Below are positions 25,090 to 33,227 of a DNA stretch of 64,000 nt, one piece after another (positions within the stretch are counted from its first letter, which is position 1; the number at the start of each line of letters is the position of its first letter). Source of the stretch: JAEZPW01 sp035629075 (lineage in GTDB: Bacteria > Acidobacteriota > Terriglobia > Terriglobales > Acidobacteriaceae); NCBI GenBank assembly GCA_035629075.1, contig DASPIK010000109.1:1-64000 (forward strand). The letters are read 5' to 3'. Both the position numbers and the translations under genes were made by a program. The notes beneath the pieces are model-generated. The model was not told where the DNA came from. It saw only the letters and a list, made by a program, of their open reading frames with translations, and did no database searches.

Positions 25090-26253
25090 CTAACGGGCAG
25101 AAAACTTGTAGACGGTGGTCGTCTTGTACTGCTGCCCAGGCTTCAATGTGGTGGACGGGAACTCCGGCTTGTTCGGCGAATCCGGGAAGTGCTGCGTCTC
25201 AAGGCAGAAGCCCGTTCGATGAGCGTAAGCCTGACCACCCTTGCCCTTCTCGGTGCCATCAAGGAAGTTGCCGCTGTAGAACTGGATGCCCGGTTCAGTG
25301 GTCTGCACTTCCAGAACGCGTCCGGTCGTCTTCTCGTAGACTTCGGCCACCTTCACCAGTCCCGCTCCTTCCGGACGATCCAGGACGAAGTTGTGGTCGT
25401 AGCCCTTACCCAGCTTCAACTGTTCATTAGTTTGCTTAATGCGCGCCCCGATCGCCGTGCTGGTCGTGAAATCGAATGGCGTGCCCTTCACCGGCTTCAA
25501 TTCACCCGTCGGAATCAAGCCCGAATCGACCGGCGTGAAGCGCGACGCCTTCACCAATAATTCATGCGAGAGAATGTCGTTCTTGGGATCGCCGGTCAGA
25601 TTGAAATAGGAATGATTGGTAAGGTTGACAACCGTGTCCTTGTCGGTAGTCGCTGAGTAATCGATCTTCAGTTCGTTGTTGTCGGTTAGCGTGTACGTTA
25701 CCTGGACGTTCAGGTTTCCGGGGTAACCCTCTTCGCCATCTTTGCTCGTGTACGTTAGCTGCAACGCCTGGCCGCCGGCGCCCGACGCATCCTTCGCTTC
25801 CCACAAAACCTTGTCGAAGCCGCGCTTGCCACCGTGCAGGTGATTGGCTCCGTTATTGGTTGCGAGTGTGTAGGTCGTGCCGTTCAGGGCGAACTTGCCC
25901 TTCCCAATCCGGTTTCCGTAACGTCCGATCGTTCCGCCGAAATAGGCCTTGCCGTTCTCATATCCCGACGCCTGGTCGTAGCCGAGGACGATGTCGGCAA
26001 GCTTTCCCTGACGGTCGGGTGCTTTCAGCGAAACAAGGGCGGCGCCGAAGTTCGTGATGGCCGCCTCCATGCCGTTCTTGTTCTTCAGGACATAAAGGAC
26101 CGCATCTTTCCCATCGGCTGTCTTTCCAAAGGAGCTGGTGGGGAGTGGCGGGGCGGTTGGCGCTGGCTTGGTTTCCACTTTGGGCTTGCAGCCCGCGGAA
26201 ATAATCATGACCGCACTCAGCCCGAGTATGGTCGCCAATTTTGCGACGGTCAT
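25090..26253 (-). CDS. galM: aldose 1-epimerase, lipoprotein
   Basis: Interconverts alpha and beta anomers of free sugars such as galactose, glucose or arabinose. About 387 residues. The start at 26253 has GGAG six bases before. The N-terminus is a lipoprotein signal (LGLSAVMIISAGC), so the mature protein is anchored by Cys22 or so and works outside the cytoplasm. Seen: GRYGNRIGKGKF, the first active His in NNGANHLHGGKRGFDK, the second in NLTNHSYFNLTG, and the C-terminal Glu in LEVQTTEPGIQFYSGN. Export fits acting on sugars freed by the neighbouring secreted glycosidases. Confidence 0.95.
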   Translation of the reverse strand: MTVAKLATILGLSAVMIISAGCKPKVETKPAPTAPPLPTSSFGKTADGKDAVLYVLKNKNGMEAAITNFGAALVSLKAPDRQGKLADIVLGYDQASGYENGKAYFGGTIGRYGNRIGKGKFALNGTTYTLATNNGANHLHGGKRGFDKVLWEAKDASGAGGQALQLTYTSKDGEEGYPGNLNVQVTYTLTDNNELKIDYSATTDKDTVVNLTNHSYFNLTGDPKNDILSHELLVKASRFTPVDSGLIPTGELKPVKGTPFDFTTSTAIGARIKQTNEQLKLGKGYDHNFVLDRPEGAGLVKVAEVYEKTTGRVLEVQTTEPGIQFYSGNFLDGTEKGKGGQAYAHRTGFCLETQHFPDSPNKPEFPSTTLKPGQQYKTTTVYKFSAR

Positions 26254-26428
26254 TCGGATCTCCTGCACTGACTTTATAAACTGCTACAACATGGAACTTG
26301 CGCGTCGTCCCATTCGGTCGTGCGGCGCTACTCGGCACACACCTACCGGCTTGCCGGGACAAATATCCGTTGACGCGTTTTATGGTCTCAAAATACTCCA
26401 GAAAACGATTACTCGCAATTGAGAAGCG

Positions 26429-28246
26429 TCACTGCGTAACATTGAAAATCCGGAAGTACTCGAACGTGGCCGTGAAACCCGCAGCGTTCATGGCGACTAA
26501 CCCAACTTGGGCGCCAGGCCCGAGTTTGTGCCTCCACGTACCGCTTCTCGACCATGTCTGGCCGTCACGACTGCTGTAAGCGGTGTACGTCTCCTCCGTC
26601 CCGTCACTGCGCTTCACTATCCTGAGCCACGTCCACTCGCCGGGCGCTTCCAGAGGCATGACACCGTATCGCGAGTATCCCTTCGGAACCGGGCCAACCT
26701 CTTTCCCGAACATGATCTGACGGGTCTCCCCGATTGCAATGTGCACCAGCTTTATATAGTTATCGTCGTCCCCGTAAATCATCAGGCCAGCCTGCGCATT
26801 GTTGAAGCAACATCCCGATTCCGGGACGCTAAGCCGCATTTTGGTCTCGAGCACGTAATCTTTGGTCGGCGCTGATCTCAGCAATACTGGGGCGCTGTCG
26901 TTGTCGTCCAGTAGCTCGGTCGCGCTTGTGTCCACCTCGAGAGCAGCCCCGTTCAGCCGGTACGACGCAGCGGAAGGCTGCCTTACCCACGTCCAGTCCT
27001 TTCCGAGTTGGTGCCCCTCAAACTCGTCAGAAAAACCTCGTTGCGCAGATCCTGGCTTGTCACCTGCGCGAAGAATCATCTTGTATCCACTTCTCTCACC
27101 CGCTGCCGCAGCCGGCTTTGGCGCGACCGAATCTGACGCCCACTGGCCTCCCCTTACCGTCGGCCAGCCGTTCACCCAATCGATCGGATCCATCAAAGCC
27201 GGCCGCTTGGTGAAACCCGGTGACGAGGCAAAGTAAGGACGGCTCCCGTCGATCGCGTGATAAACCATCCAGTCCTGGCCGCTCATGTCCGTGAAGATGT
27301 CCGTATGGCCCGGTCCAACCCAGCGATTGCCATTCGGAGCCATTACTATCGTGCCGCCTGCGCGTCCTGCCAGCAGCGGCACCCCATCACGATCCAGGAA
27401 TGGGCCCAAGGGATCGGCGGACCGGGCCGCCAGCACTGTGTAGCCTGTCAGCGGACCGTTGCAGCAGTTGGACGACGAGCCGAGCAGGTAGTAATAGCCG
27501 TCGCGCTTTATGATATTGGCCGCCTCGAACCGTTCAGCGACAGTGATTCGCCGTTCCGAAGCCGTGTCAGAATGCAGCCCATCCGCCGACAACAACCGGA
27601 CACTGATGCCGCCCGAGAAGCTGCCGAAATAGATGTACCTTTGGCCGTTGTGCTCGATGACTTCTGCGTCTATGGTCCAACGATCAGATGGCTCGATCAC
27701 AGGTCCGCCCGAATCTGTCCACGGACCCTCCGGGCGAGTGCTCGTGGCAACCCCGATCGCTGACGCGCCGTTCCCGATGTTGGTCGCCGATGCCGAATAG
27801 TAGAGAAAGTACTTGCCATCGAAATACTTGATGGCCGGCGCCCAAAGGTCTCCCTTGACCCACGAGGGCCGTGCGCTTAACACATCCCCAATGTGAATCC
27901 AGTGCACCAAGTCGATGGACTTGAGGATCGGCACTCCATGGAAAGTCCACTGCCCGGATGCATCCTTATCGGCATCGTTCAGCGGATCTCCCGTACAGTA
28001 CATGTACCAGGCACCGTCGCTCTGGTCGCGAATAATGGAGGGATCAGGGCAATTTTCCACCGCAGCGCCGGAACCGGTTTTGGCAACCATGGGATTCTTG
28101 TAGGTGGGAGAAGGGACAGTAGGCGCAACACCCTTGGACCGTTCCGACTTATTGGACAGTCCACTGTCCCATCCTGCGGTCAAAAGCACCGTTACTGCGA
28201 GTGCGCATACCGCCACACGAGACCGGAGCGATTCTTTGTCTTTCAA
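26429..28246 (-). CDS. GH43-type arabinan/xylan glycosidase with C-terminal beta-sandwich
   Basis: Start is the TTG at 28246 with GGAGAT directly before; the frame is open to 28393 but nothing upstream looks coding. After an N-terminal hydrophobic helix (about residues 7-22) the five-blade propeller begins: catalytic base Asp in NCPDPSIIRD, pKa-modulating Asp in TIDAEVIEHNGQ, acid region in APNGNRWVGPGHTD. The C-terminal 190 residues (FSDEFEGHQLGKDWTWV to FRIFNVTQ) form a concanavalin-like sandwich of the DUF1349 kind, as in many GH43 proteins. The usual lipobox Cys is a Trp here (LLTAGW). Likely releases arabinose or xylose. Confidence 0.9.
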   Translation of the reverse strand: MKDKESLRSRVAVCALAVTVLLTAGWDSGLSNKSERSKGVAPTVPSPTYKNPMVAKTGSGAAVENCPDPSIIRDQSDGAWYMYCTGDPLNDADKDASGQWTFHGVPILKSIDLVHWIHIGDVLSARPSWVKGDLWAPAIKYFDGKYFLYYSASATNIGNGASAIGVATSTRPEGPWTDSGGPVIEPSDRWTIDAEVIEHNGQRYIYFGSFSGGISVRLLSADGLHSDTASERRITVAERFEAANIIKRDGYYYLLGSSSNCCNGPLTGYTVLAARSADPLGPFLDRDGVPLLAGRAGGTIVMAPNGNRWVGPGHTDIFTDMSGQDWMVYHAIDGSRPYFASSPGFTKRPALMDPIDWVNGWPTVRGGQWASDSVAPKPAAAAGERSGYKMILRAGDKPGSAQRGFSDEFEGHQLGKDWTWVRQPSAASYRLNGAALEVDTSATELLDDNDSAPVLLRSAPTKDYVLETKMRLSVPESGCCFNNAQAGLMIYGDDDNYIKLVHIAIGETRQIMFGKEVGPVPKGYSRYGVMPLEAPGEWTWLRIVKRSDGTEETYTAYSSRDGQTWSRSGTWRHKLGPGAQVGLVAMNAAGFTATFEYFRIFNVTQ

Positions 28247-28532
28247 GATGATCTCCGTCGCTGGCGAGCACGCCATTGGCCTTCGAGCAGGACCTGCACC
28301 ACACGCATTCACGCGGTCAAAAGCTAGCGCCGCTGATTCAGAACACGAGTCAAGGGCGCCAGCACGGCGGGCTTGATCCGCTGCTCGATCCAAAGCTGTG
28401 TCCGTAGCTTGGCGTTATACAACTTTCCGGGAGATCAGGCCAGAGTCTCGATTTGGGTTAGGTTAGTTCGGGGAAGGATCGCTGTGGCGGATTCGCCTTG
28501 CGAGTGAGGGGATACTCGCAAGGGTTTCTTCA

Positions 28533-28542
28533 ACACGTTTAC
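28533..28542. promoter_or_regulatory. LacI-type operator candidate before the GH43 gene
   Basis: ACACGTTTAC, one mismatch from the AAACGTTT core seen before araA, with a perfect right half CGTTTACA. It lies about 290 bases upstream of the GH43 start and just after the araA stop. The rest of the 28247-28592 gap shows no gene. Confidence 0.4.
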
Positions 28543-28592
28543 AGCCGATTACGAAAGCGCGGCTCCCCTCCACACCGCACTTCGAACGAGCG

Positions 28593-30092
28593 CTAGCAGC
28601 GACCGTTCGCGAACCGATAATAGAGATCGTTCCAGCGCAGCTCGTTCTTGAAGTCGCGCAGGTTCGTCTTTTCATCGATCAGCAGGTATTCCATCCCGGC
28701 CATCTCGGCGAAGTGCTCCAGATGTTCGGGCGTGAGTGACTGGCTGAACCCGGTGTGGTGCGCGCCGCCAGCCAGAATCCAAGCTGCAGCCCCGATCTTG
28801 AGGTTCGGCTGAGGCACCCAGACCGCACTCGCCACGGGAAGCTTCGGCAACGGTTCCGACTTAACCACTTCAACCGGGTTCACGATCATGCGGAATCGCT
28901 CGCCCATGTCCACGACTGTGGCGTTGACCGCCGGGCCAGTCCGTGTGGTGAACACAAGGCGAACGGGATCTTCTTTTCCACCGATGGACAGCGGGTGAAT
29001 TTCAGCGGTAGGCTTCGCCTCCGCAATTGACGGGCACACTTCCAGCATGTGCGCACCGAGCACCCTGCCGCCGTTTCGGAGGTCGTACGTGTAGTCCTCC
29101 ATGAACGACGTTCCGCCCTTCAGTCCGGCACTCATGACCTTCATTGCTCGGACCAACGCGGCCGTCTTCCAGTCGCCCTCGGCGCCGAAGCCGTACCCAT
29201 CATTCATGAGCCGCTGTACGGCAAGGCCCGGCAACTGCGGCAGTCCGTGCAGATCCTCGAAAGTGTCAGTGAACGCCTTGAAGCCACCGTTATCCAGGAA
29301 ACCACGAAGGCCTAGCTCTACTCGAGCAGCTTCCCGCAACGAGGCGTGCTTGGCTCCACCTTTACGCAACGGCGCCGCCACTGCGTAGGCTTCCTCGTAG
29401 TCGGACACCAATTTCTCCGTCTCGGCATCCGTTACCTGCCTGACACATTTGACAAGATCGCCGATACCGAAACCGTTCACCGTGTAACGCAACCGGATCT
29501 GCGCTTCAACCTTGTCGCCTTCGGTCACCGCAACCTGGCGCATGTTGTCGCCGAACCGTGCGACTTTCAGGTTCTGCGAGTCATGCCAGGCGCAGGCCGC
29601 GCGCGCCCAAGTCCCGAGTTCCTGCTGCACATCCTCGTCCTGCCAGTGGCCGACGACTACGCCCCGGTTGATTCGCATGCGGCTCACCCCGAAGCCAAAT
29701 TCGCGGTCGCCGTGGGCCGACTGGTTCAGGTTCATGAAATCCATGTCGATCGTGGACCAGGGCAGTTCGCGATTGAACTGGGTGTGCAGGTGCACAAAAG
29801 GCTTGCTGAGGGTGCGCAAACCGGCGATCCACATCCGAGCAGGCGAAAACGTATGCATCCACGTGATCAGGCCGATGCAGTTCTTGGTCGAATTCGCCTC
29901 GAGGCAAAGCTCGTGGATCGCGTCTGGGGTCGTCATTACCGGCTTAAAAACCGTCTTGACCGGAATTGCCGATGACTCGGAAAGGGTTCGCGCTATCACA
30001 CGCGAGTGTTCTGCCACCTGTTCAAGCGTTTCCGGCCCGTAAAGATGCTGACTACCGGTGACAAACCAAATTTCCAGCTCTTTGAAATCCAT
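28593..30092 (-). CDS. araA: L-arabinose isomerase
   Basis: Converts L-arabinose to L-ribulose in the cytoplasm. About 499 residues, normal for AraA. The start at 30092 has AAGGA six bases before; another ATG is two codons earlier. Seen: LEIWFVTGSQHLYGPETL at the N-terminus, ITWMHTFSPARMWIAGL, HLHTQFNRELPW, the metal-binding Glu in TSFMEDYTYDL and LGAHMLEVCPSIA, and the His in AGGAHHTGFS. Upstream are two LacI-type operator candidates. AraB is 30 kb away; AraD is not in the window. Confidence 0.97.
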   Translation of the reverse strand: MDFKELEIWFVTGSQHLYGPETLEQVAEHSRVIARTLSESSAIPVKTVFKPVMTTPDAIHELCLEANSTKNCIGLITWMHTFSPARMWIAGLRTLSKPFVHLHTQFNRELPWSTIDMDFMNLNQSAHGDREFGFGVSRMRINRGVVVGHWQDEDVQQELGTWARAACAWHDSQNLKVARFGDNMRQVAVTEGDKVEAQIRLRYTVNGFGIGDLVKCVRQVTDAETEKLVSDYEEAYAVAAPLRKGGAKHASLREAARVELGLRGFLDNGGFKAFTDTFEDLHGLPQLPGLAVQRLMNDGYGFGAEGDWKTAALVRAMKVMSAGLKGGTSFMEDYTYDLRNGGRVLGAHMLEVCPSIAEAKPTAEIHPLSIGGKEDPVRLVFTTRTGPAVNATVVDMGERFRMIVNPVEVVKSEPLPKLPVASAVWVPQPNLKIGAAAWILAGGAHHTGFSQSLTPEHLEHFAEMAGMEYLLIDEKTNLRDFKNELRWNDLYYRFANGRC

Positions 30093-30137
30093 TGTCATTC
30101 CTTGTGATTAGGCTCGCTTCCGTCGCTGCCTTACTCG

Positions 30138-30145
30138 AAACGTTC
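30138..30145. promoter_or_regulatory. LacI-type operator candidate, araA-proximal
   Basis: AAACGTTC followed by AC, about 46 bases upstream of the araA start. Its centre is 74 bp (about seven helical turns) from the next site, a spacing suited to looping. Confidence 0.45.
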
Positions 30146-30211
30146 ACAGACAACACTCATTCACCCAGCCTCCACCAGCGACAATTCGACCGCAGCTCAG
30201 AGACTCTCGGT

Positions 30212-30219
30212 AAACGTTT
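30212..30219. promoter_or_regulatory. LacI-type operator candidate, araA-distal
   Basis: Perfect palindrome AAACGTTT in the longer context GTAAACGTTTTC, close to the consensus of LacI-family operators with a central CpG. The remaining 30220-30506 stretch has no other recognised element. Confidence 0.55.
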
Positions 30220-30506
30220 TCTCGGGACGAAAAATACACTGCGCCCCGCCCATTGTCAACAAGGTTCATAAACATCACGCAATCGAGATCTTACGAGAAC
30301 TAATCCGTGTTGATCGAATGCACGGTTGCTGACTTCCGGCCCCTTCGGATGCAATCGATTCACCAACGAAGCCCAGACTGACAACAATTTAGGCGCTGCC
30401 GTGGTTACCTCCGAGATCCTCTTCGCAACTTTTGTCTCTTTCCAGAGTTCAACCTCATCGAAGATAGCGAACAACGCTCGGCAGAAAGACGCGCCACGGG
30501 GGCCAT

Positions 30507-30698
30507 ATGTTCAGGTTCGTCACTTCACTGTTCGGCTGCGCACACAACCGCTGCACTTTTCCGATCACCGCTACAAAACCAGGTCACGCTCCGGCGACGT
30601 ACGTCGTCTGCCTCGATTGCGGCACCGAGTTCCCCTACGACTGGGAACAGATGAAAGTTGTTGCCTCTCAGAAGCACTCCACCCAGGCAGTCGCGTAG
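30507..30698 (+). CDS. small protein with paired CxxC-like motifs
   Basis: 63 residues. Cysteines at FGCAHNRC (about 10-15) and VVCLDCGTEFPYDWEQM (about 34-37) could make one zinc ribbon. The CLDCGTEFPYDW part resembles small zinc-ribbon proteins I have seen in acidobacteria; no function known. The ATG follows GGGGGC by four bases. A strong nested hairpin begins at its stop codon. Confidence 0.6.
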   Translation: MFRFVTSLFGCAHNRCTFPITATKPGHAPATYVVCLDCGTEFPYDWEQMKVVASQKHSTQAVA

Positions 30699-30765
30699 AT
30701 CAGGAGTCGCCAAGTGCATGGGCCGCAAGGCTGTGCGCTTGGCGACGACATCGCTCCACCTGATC
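30698..30765. ncRNA. three-tier stem-loop, possible structured RNA
   Basis: Outer arms GATCAGG (30698-30704) and CCTGATC (30759-30765); middle 13-bp stem 30706-30718 with 30734-30746 (one wobble); inner GCC-GCAA-GGC (30722-30731) capped by a GNRA-type loop. No T-run follows, so a simple terminator is less likely. From here to 31011 nothing else is recognised. Confidence 0.45.
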
Positions 30766-31011
30766 GCTTCCAATTGGGCTGGCTACACGCTCCGTGTCAG
30801 TCCAACAGATTCATGCGCCCGCCCTCCTGGCGATTTGAGCCGCGCGTACCCTGAACAACACTTGGCTGTTTAGGCTATCTGCGGTCATACTTACCTTTCC
30901 GGGTATTCAGGTGTGGAGCGTGAGCGGTTGTTGCCGCTGCATGCGCCACATAAGTGACTCTGAGAGTCGAGAGCTCAACGCAGTTTCATTCGTGCTTCAA
31001 GGGGTGTCGCT

Positions 31012-32679
31012 GTGAGTTATGGGAAGCTTGCCAAGCTGCGTCGAGCTTCGCAGATTGTTTTCTTGGCGTTGTTCTTGTTTCTGCTGCTTCGGACGGAGTT
31101 CCGTGGTTCGGTGCGTTCGGCGAGCAGCGATATTCGGCTGCCTTACCCTGTCCAGCTTTTCTTCGAACTCGACCCGCTTGTTGCCATTTCGAATGCACTT
31201 GCCAGCCACGCGCTCTACCGCGGACTTCTGTGGGCGCTTGTCATTTTGATTCCCACCTTGTTCCTGGGGCGCTTCTTTTGCGGTTGGATCTGCCCCATGG
31301 GGACGATCAATCATTTTTTCGGCAGCCTCCAGTCAGAGCGCAAGCGCGGCAAGCAACTCATCGAATCAAACCGCTACAAGCGTTGGCAGGCCACGAAGTA
31401 CTACATTCTGATTGCAGTCTTGATCGCGACAATTTCGGGCACCGCCCTCGTTGGCTGGTTCGACCCTTTCTCCCTGCTCGTTCGATCCCTCGGACTGTCG
31501 ATTCTGCCGGGCCTCAACTATGCGCTCAATGCCACATTCAAGGCGCTGGAGCATAGCGGGATTGAGCCAGTTCAAGCCGCTGGAAACGCGCTGCATTGGG
31601 TGTTTTCCGCGACGATTCTGAACTTCAGGCAGCCACACTTCCGCCAGGGCGTTTTTCTCGGAATCATCTTCATCTTCATTCTTGTACTCAACCTTCGGGT
31701 CACCCGCTTCTGGTGCCGCGCGATTTGTCCGTTGGGCGGCTTACTCGGGATCGTGTCTCGCTGGTCTGTTTTCGGCCTTCAGAAGGATGAGGAGAAGTGC
31801 AACGACTGCAACCGTTGCCTGATGCGTTGTCAGGGCGGTGACGATCCGATTGGAAAGGCGAAGTGGCACAAAGCCGAGTGTCTGATGTGCTTCAATTGCG
31901 TTGCCGCTTGTCCCGAGAACAGTCTGGAATTCAAGTTCTTCAACAAGGGAGCGGTCATCGAGGGACCGAATCTGCAGCGGCGCAAGGCTTTGACCGGCGC
32001 CTTCGCTGGAGTCGCGGCTGTACCTCTTCTACGCAGCACAACTGGATTCGCGGTCGGCAAGGATGAGCGCCTGCTGCGCCCGCCGGGATCGCTGGACGAA
32101 AGCGACTTCCTGCAGCGCTGTCTCCGATGTGGCGAGTGTATGAAGGTCTGCCCGAACAATGCTCTCCATCCGGCGATCACCGAGGCCGGCGCCGAGGGAC
32201 TTTGGACGCCTGTCGTCGTACCACACATCGGGTATTGCGAACCGAGCTGCGTGTTGTGTTCGCAGGTATGTCCGACTGGCGCGATCTGGGAAATCACTCC
32301 GAAAGAAAAAGGCTGGGTTGTCGATGTCGCAAGCGACAAGGCGGACAGTAAGCCGATTCGCCTGGGGACGGCGTTCTACGATCGGGGCCGCTGCCTGCCG
32401 TGGGCCATGGGCGTCGAGTGTATCGTTTGCGAGGAGTGGTGCCCGACCTCACCGAAAGCGATCTACCTGCAGACCGACGAAGTCATCGACGCAAACGGAA
32501 AGACAAAACTTCTTAAGCAGCCTCGCGTGAACCCGGAGCGATGTGTCGGATGTGGTTCCTGCGAGCACGCTTGCGTGCTGCCGGATCGTCCAGCAGTGTA
32601 TGTCACCAGTGTTGGCGAAAGCCGCTCGCGGACCAATCAACTTCTACTGAATCGAGGCAAGGGGACCAGAAAATCATGA
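31012..32679 (+). CDS. NapH-NapG (MauN-MauM)-type fused membrane polyferredoxin
   Basis: 555 residues. Part 1 (1-300) is NapH/MauN-like: membrane segments near 14-27, 71-86, 130-146 and 213-227, with the motifs FFCGWICPMGT (89-99) and WCRAICPLGG (235-244), then two [4Fe-4S] motifs (CNDCNRCLMRC 263-273 and CLMCFNCVAAC 290-300). Part 2 (about 322-555) opens with RRKALTGAFAGVAAVPLL, which looks like a Tat signal, then NapG/MauM-like clusters: CLRCGECMKVC (370-380), CEPSCVLCSQVC (409-420), CIVCEEWC (470-477) and CVGCGSCEHAC (511-521). NapH and NapG are normally separate subunits passing electrons from quinol to a periplasmic acceptor. GTG start. First gene of a four-gene run. Confidence 0.88.
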   Translation: MSYGKLAKLRRASQIVFLALFLFLLLRTEFRGSVRSASSDIRLPYPVQLFFELDPLVAISNALASHALYRGLLWALVILIPTLFLGRFFCGWICPMGTINHFFGSLQSERKRGKQLIESNRYKRWQATKYYILIAVLIATISGTALVGWFDPFSLLVRSLGLSILPGLNYALNATFKALEHSGIEPVQAAGNALHWVFSATILNFRQPHFRQGVFLGIIFIFILVLNLRVTRFWCRAICPLGGLLGIVSRWSVFGLQKDEEKCNDCNRCLMRCQGGDDPIGKAKWHKAECLMCFNCVAACPENSLEFKFFNKGAVIEGPNLQRRKALTGAFAGVAAVPLLRSTTGFAVGKDERLLRPPGSLDESDFLQRCLRCGECMKVCPNNALHPAITEAGAEGLWTPVVVPHIGYCEPSCVLCSQVCPTGAIWEITPKEKGWVVDVASDKADSKPIRLGTAFYDRGRCLPWAMGVECIVCEEWCPTSPKAIYLQTDEVIDANGKTKLLKQPRVNPERCVGCGSCEHACVLPDRPAVYVTSVGESRSRTNQLLLNRGKGTRKS

Positions 32680-33182
32680 TCGGGAATATCAAATTCTACG
32701 TAGCAGTGGTGATCGCAGTCGCGCTCTTGTTCGCCGGTACGGGGTGCAAGAACAAGGCAGCAAGCGCGGCGGAAGCGCTGCCTCAGTCCAACCAGGTAAC
32801 TGGCTGGGAAAAGGTAGGTGAAACTCGCACTTACACACCTTCGAACTTGTCTGATTACATCAACGGTGGCGCCGAGCAGTACATCAAGGCTGGAGTAAAA
32901 GACACAGTCACATCCGACTACAAGTTCCAGAACAAGATCGAAGCCGTAGCGGACGTCTACACAATGTCGGACGCGCAAGGCGCGCAGACCATTTTCGAGG
33001 CTGATCCTGCGGGCAACGCCAAGACGGTCCCGCTCGGGGACGCTGCGCGCTCCTATAGCCAGAGTCTGGTCTTCCGCAAGGGGCCTTACCTAGTACGCAT
33101 CGTCGCCTATCAGGACGCACCCGAGGTGCAGCAGGCGCTGGTCGATCTTGGGCGGGGCATTGAGAGCATTCTTTCAAAATAG
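32676..33182 (+). CDS. lipoprotein of the redox cluster (DUF6599-like)
   Basis: About 168 residues. Its ATG overlaps the stop of the ferredoxin gene (ATGA), so translation is coupled. N-terminal lipoprotein signal VIAVALLFAGTGC; the mature chain begins KNKAASAAEALP. The body contains TYTPSNLSDYINGGAEQYIKAG, a stretch that I associate with DUF6599 proteins, and ends in an alpha helix (PEVQQALVDLGRGIESIL). No redox motif or other Cys. Likely anchored on the periplasmic side together with the ferredoxin; function unknown. Confidence 0.75.
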   Translation: MIGNIKFYVAVVIAVALLFAGTGCKNKAASAAEALPQSNQVTGWEKVGETRTYTPSNLSDYINGGAEQYIKAGVKDTVTSDYKFQNKIEAVADVYTMSDAQGAQTIFEADPAGNAKTVPLGDAARSYSQSLVFRKGPYLVRIVAYQDAPEVQQALVDLGRGIESILSK

Positions 33183-33227
33183 CCAGACCTATTCACTTAG
33201 CTAACGACCCGATACCGGAGATTCGCC

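Noticed and set aside
28247..28393. Longer N-terminus of the GH43 protein
   Set aside because: The TTG at 28246 has a good GGAG and begins the signal-like helix; the upstream codons look non-coding.
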